Source of the DNA: Chloroflexota bacterium
Lineage (GTDB): Bacteria > Chloroflexota > Anaerolineae > Anaerolineales > UBA11579
DNA: 5,585 nucleotides
Assembly: GCA_003486225.1 (NCBI GenBank)
Contig: DNGN01000343.1
Coordinates: 1-5,585 of the forward strand
Direction of reading: 5' to 3'
Part shown: positions 4,992 through 5,585 of the stretch, one piece after another
Layout: each line of letters begins with the position of its first letter
How positions within the stretch are numbered: position 1 is the stretch's first letter
Notes under the pieces: generated by a model
Database searches by the model: none
What the model saw: only the letters and a program-made list of their open reading frames with translations
What the model was told of the DNA's origin: nothing
Position numbers and translations under genes: made by a program

Positions 4992-5321
4992 TCATGGGGA
5001 TGTGCGGCCAGGACCCAGGAGCGGGCACAGCAAAAAGACATCCGTCTCTTCCATGATGTCATCCCCATCAACATCGATCCACCAGCGGCCGCCCAAATAT
5101 CCCGGAGAACCAGGGCCAAACTCAGTCACGCCATTCTCAAGTTTTTGGAAGCGGCCATGCATCGGCAATTCCTGAGCGCTGACGAAGGTGTCGTAATATA
5201 AATCTTGGCTGCTGACATACACAACGCCGAGTTCGCCGTTGCCGCGGTTGGCGGAGACCGGGACCACGATCAGCAGGGCAAGCGCTGCTACGACCATCAG
5301 TAATATCATACGTTTTTTCAT
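4992..5321 (-). CDS. Small secreted protein with one dockerin-like calcium-binding loop
   Basis: The 109-residue product begins with a textbook signal peptide: basic MKKR, a hydrophobic core (5-20) and PVSA with predicted cleavage after Ala24, giving an 85-residue mature protein. Near the C-terminus residues 83-94 read DVDGDDIMEETD, matching the EF-hand/dockerin loop pattern with acidic residues at loop positions 1, 3, 5 and 12. Only one loop is present, whereas cellulosomal dockerins carry two. A single cysteine (99) follows, so no internal disulfide, and no lipobox or sortase signal is seen. AAAGGAG (5334-5328) lies 6 nt before the ATG. It has a structured leader and its own strong terminator, so it is probably monocistronic. 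I recognise no named family. Secretion is likely; calcium binding is inferred from the loop. Confidence 0.75.
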   Translation of the reverse strand: MKKRMILLMVVAALALLIVVPVSANRGNGELGVVYVSSQDLYYDTFVSAQELPMHGRFQKLENGVTEFGPGSPGYLGGRWWIDVDGDDIMEETDVFLLCPLLGPGRTSP

Positions 5322-5354
5322 TTCAAACTCCTTTTTCTACAAGAATTCACTGTG

Positions 5355-5391
5355 GGGGTGGCCAGATTGGTTTTTGTAAACCAGCCGCCCC
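5355..5391 (-). promoter_or_regulatory. Stable stem-loop in the leader of the secreted-protein gene
   Basis: An outer 7-bp stem pairs GGGGTGG (5355-5361) with CCGCCCC (5385-5391), with one G-T wobble in this reading. An inner 6-bp stem pairs TGGTTT (5368-5373) with AAACCA (5378-5383) around a 4-nt loop, with a 6-nt bulge on one side and 1 nt on the other. No T-run follows on either strand, so it is not a terminator. It lies about 20 nt upstream of the ribosome binding site and could stabilise the mRNA or regulate translation. Confidence 0.45.
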
Positions 5392-5408
5392 AACTCTCGG
5401 ATAAGCGT

Positions 5409-5419
5409 TTACAGTGTAA
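5409..5419. repeat. Short palindrome TTACA-G-TGTAA
   Basis: An 11-bp palindrome with a single central base lies upstream of the secreted-protein gene, between the leader stem-loop and the outer inverted-repeat copy. It may be an operator half-site pair, but the length allows chance occurrence. No confident promoter was found between 5392 and 5585 on the - strand. Confidence 0.25.
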
Positions 5420-5528
5420 GCAATAATGGTTATCCATCCCTTGTAGAAAACTTACGGGAGTCTTACACCCGGCAATTAATATGGTTTCCCGGATTTGGTA
5501 AACATTCTTGGCAGATTATTGAGAAAAT

Positions 5529-5549
5529 ACCTTTCAAGAACCGAAAGGT
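5529..5549 (-). terminator. Hairpin at the right edge, possible weak terminator
   Basis: ACCTTTC (5529-5535) and GAAAGGT (5543-5549) form a perfect 7-bp stem with a 7-nt loop. On the - strand it is followed by ATTTTCTC, so it could end a gene entering from beyond the right edge. The stem has few G-C pairs, so confidence is low. No coding sequence was seen from 5322 to 5585. Confidence 0.3.
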
Positions 5550-5585
5550 TAAGATGGGAGGCTAGATTACTAATTATGCTAGGTA

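Larger units (their letters stand above)
5333..5450 (-). repeat. 11-bp inverted repeat enclosing the secreted-protein leader
   Basis: TTTTCTACAAG (5333-5343) and CTTGTAGAAAA (5440-5450) are exact reverse complements 96 nt apart. On the - strand the downstream copy ends in the A-run of the Shine-Dalgarno site AAAGGAG (5334-5328). If the transcript starts beyond 5450, the two copies could close a large structured domain next to the ribosome binding site. They could also be paired protein-binding sites. Confidence 0.45.

Noticed and set aside
4965..5201. 78-codon open frame on the + strand
   Set aside because: It lies opposite the secreted-protein gene, which has a signal peptide and Shine-Dalgarno site; this frame has neither.

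Overview
The window looks like a stretch of chromosome from a free-living bacterium. It holds seven genes: one on the + strand and six on the - strand. The leader regions have clear Shine-Dalgarno sites, and GTG and TTG starts are likely for some genes. The mix of a TipAS-type MerR regulator, a fructosamine-kinase homologue next to a low-molecular-weight phosphatase, a small TatA/B-like protein and a zinc-ribbon protein would fit an environmental Gram-positive or a Chloroflexota (Anaerolineae-like) genome. That assignment is inference only. I saw no tRNA, rRNA, CRISPR array, insertion sequence or phage gene.

Layout: positions 1-384 are non-coding and carry two palindromes and a good sigma70-type promoter (TTGACA-17-TATTGT) for a RhlE-type DEAD-box RNA helicase (385-1602, +). 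A hairpin at 1667-1692 separates the helicase from the convergent MerR/TipA-type regulator (1754-2500, -). The regulator gene has its own promoter with a 19-bp spacer filled by a palindrome, the classic MerR arrangement. Inside the gene, a second ribosome binding site and ATG (2161) sit exactly at the boundary between the DNA-binding half and the ligand-binding half, so a separate TipAS-like protein is probably made, as in Streptomyces tipA.

Upstream on the - strand lies a compact operon: low-molecular-weight phosphatase (3747-4235), fructosamine/ribulosamine 3-kinase (2896-3750, overlapping by ATGA) and a small TatA/B-like membrane protein (2649-2876). It is driven by an extended -10 promoter at 4262-4270. 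Phosphatase and kinase together fit a two-step protein deglycation pathway: the phosphatase removes the phosphate from a ketoamine formed by a sugar phosphate, and the kinase then phosphorylates O3 so the adduct falls off.

Further upstream are a zinc-ribbon protein of unknown role (4300-4731) with its own likely promoter, a long strong terminator (4872-4939), and a small secreted protein (4992-5321) with one dockerin-like calcium-binding loop. The leader of the secreted-protein gene (5322-5460) contains a strong stem-loop and an 11-bp inverted repeat reaching the ribosome binding site.

The most interesting points are the two-product TipA-type gene with its visible operator, the coupled deglycation pair with an unusual cysteine pattern, the perfect 18-bp palindrome at 35-52, and the structured leader of the secreted-protein gene.
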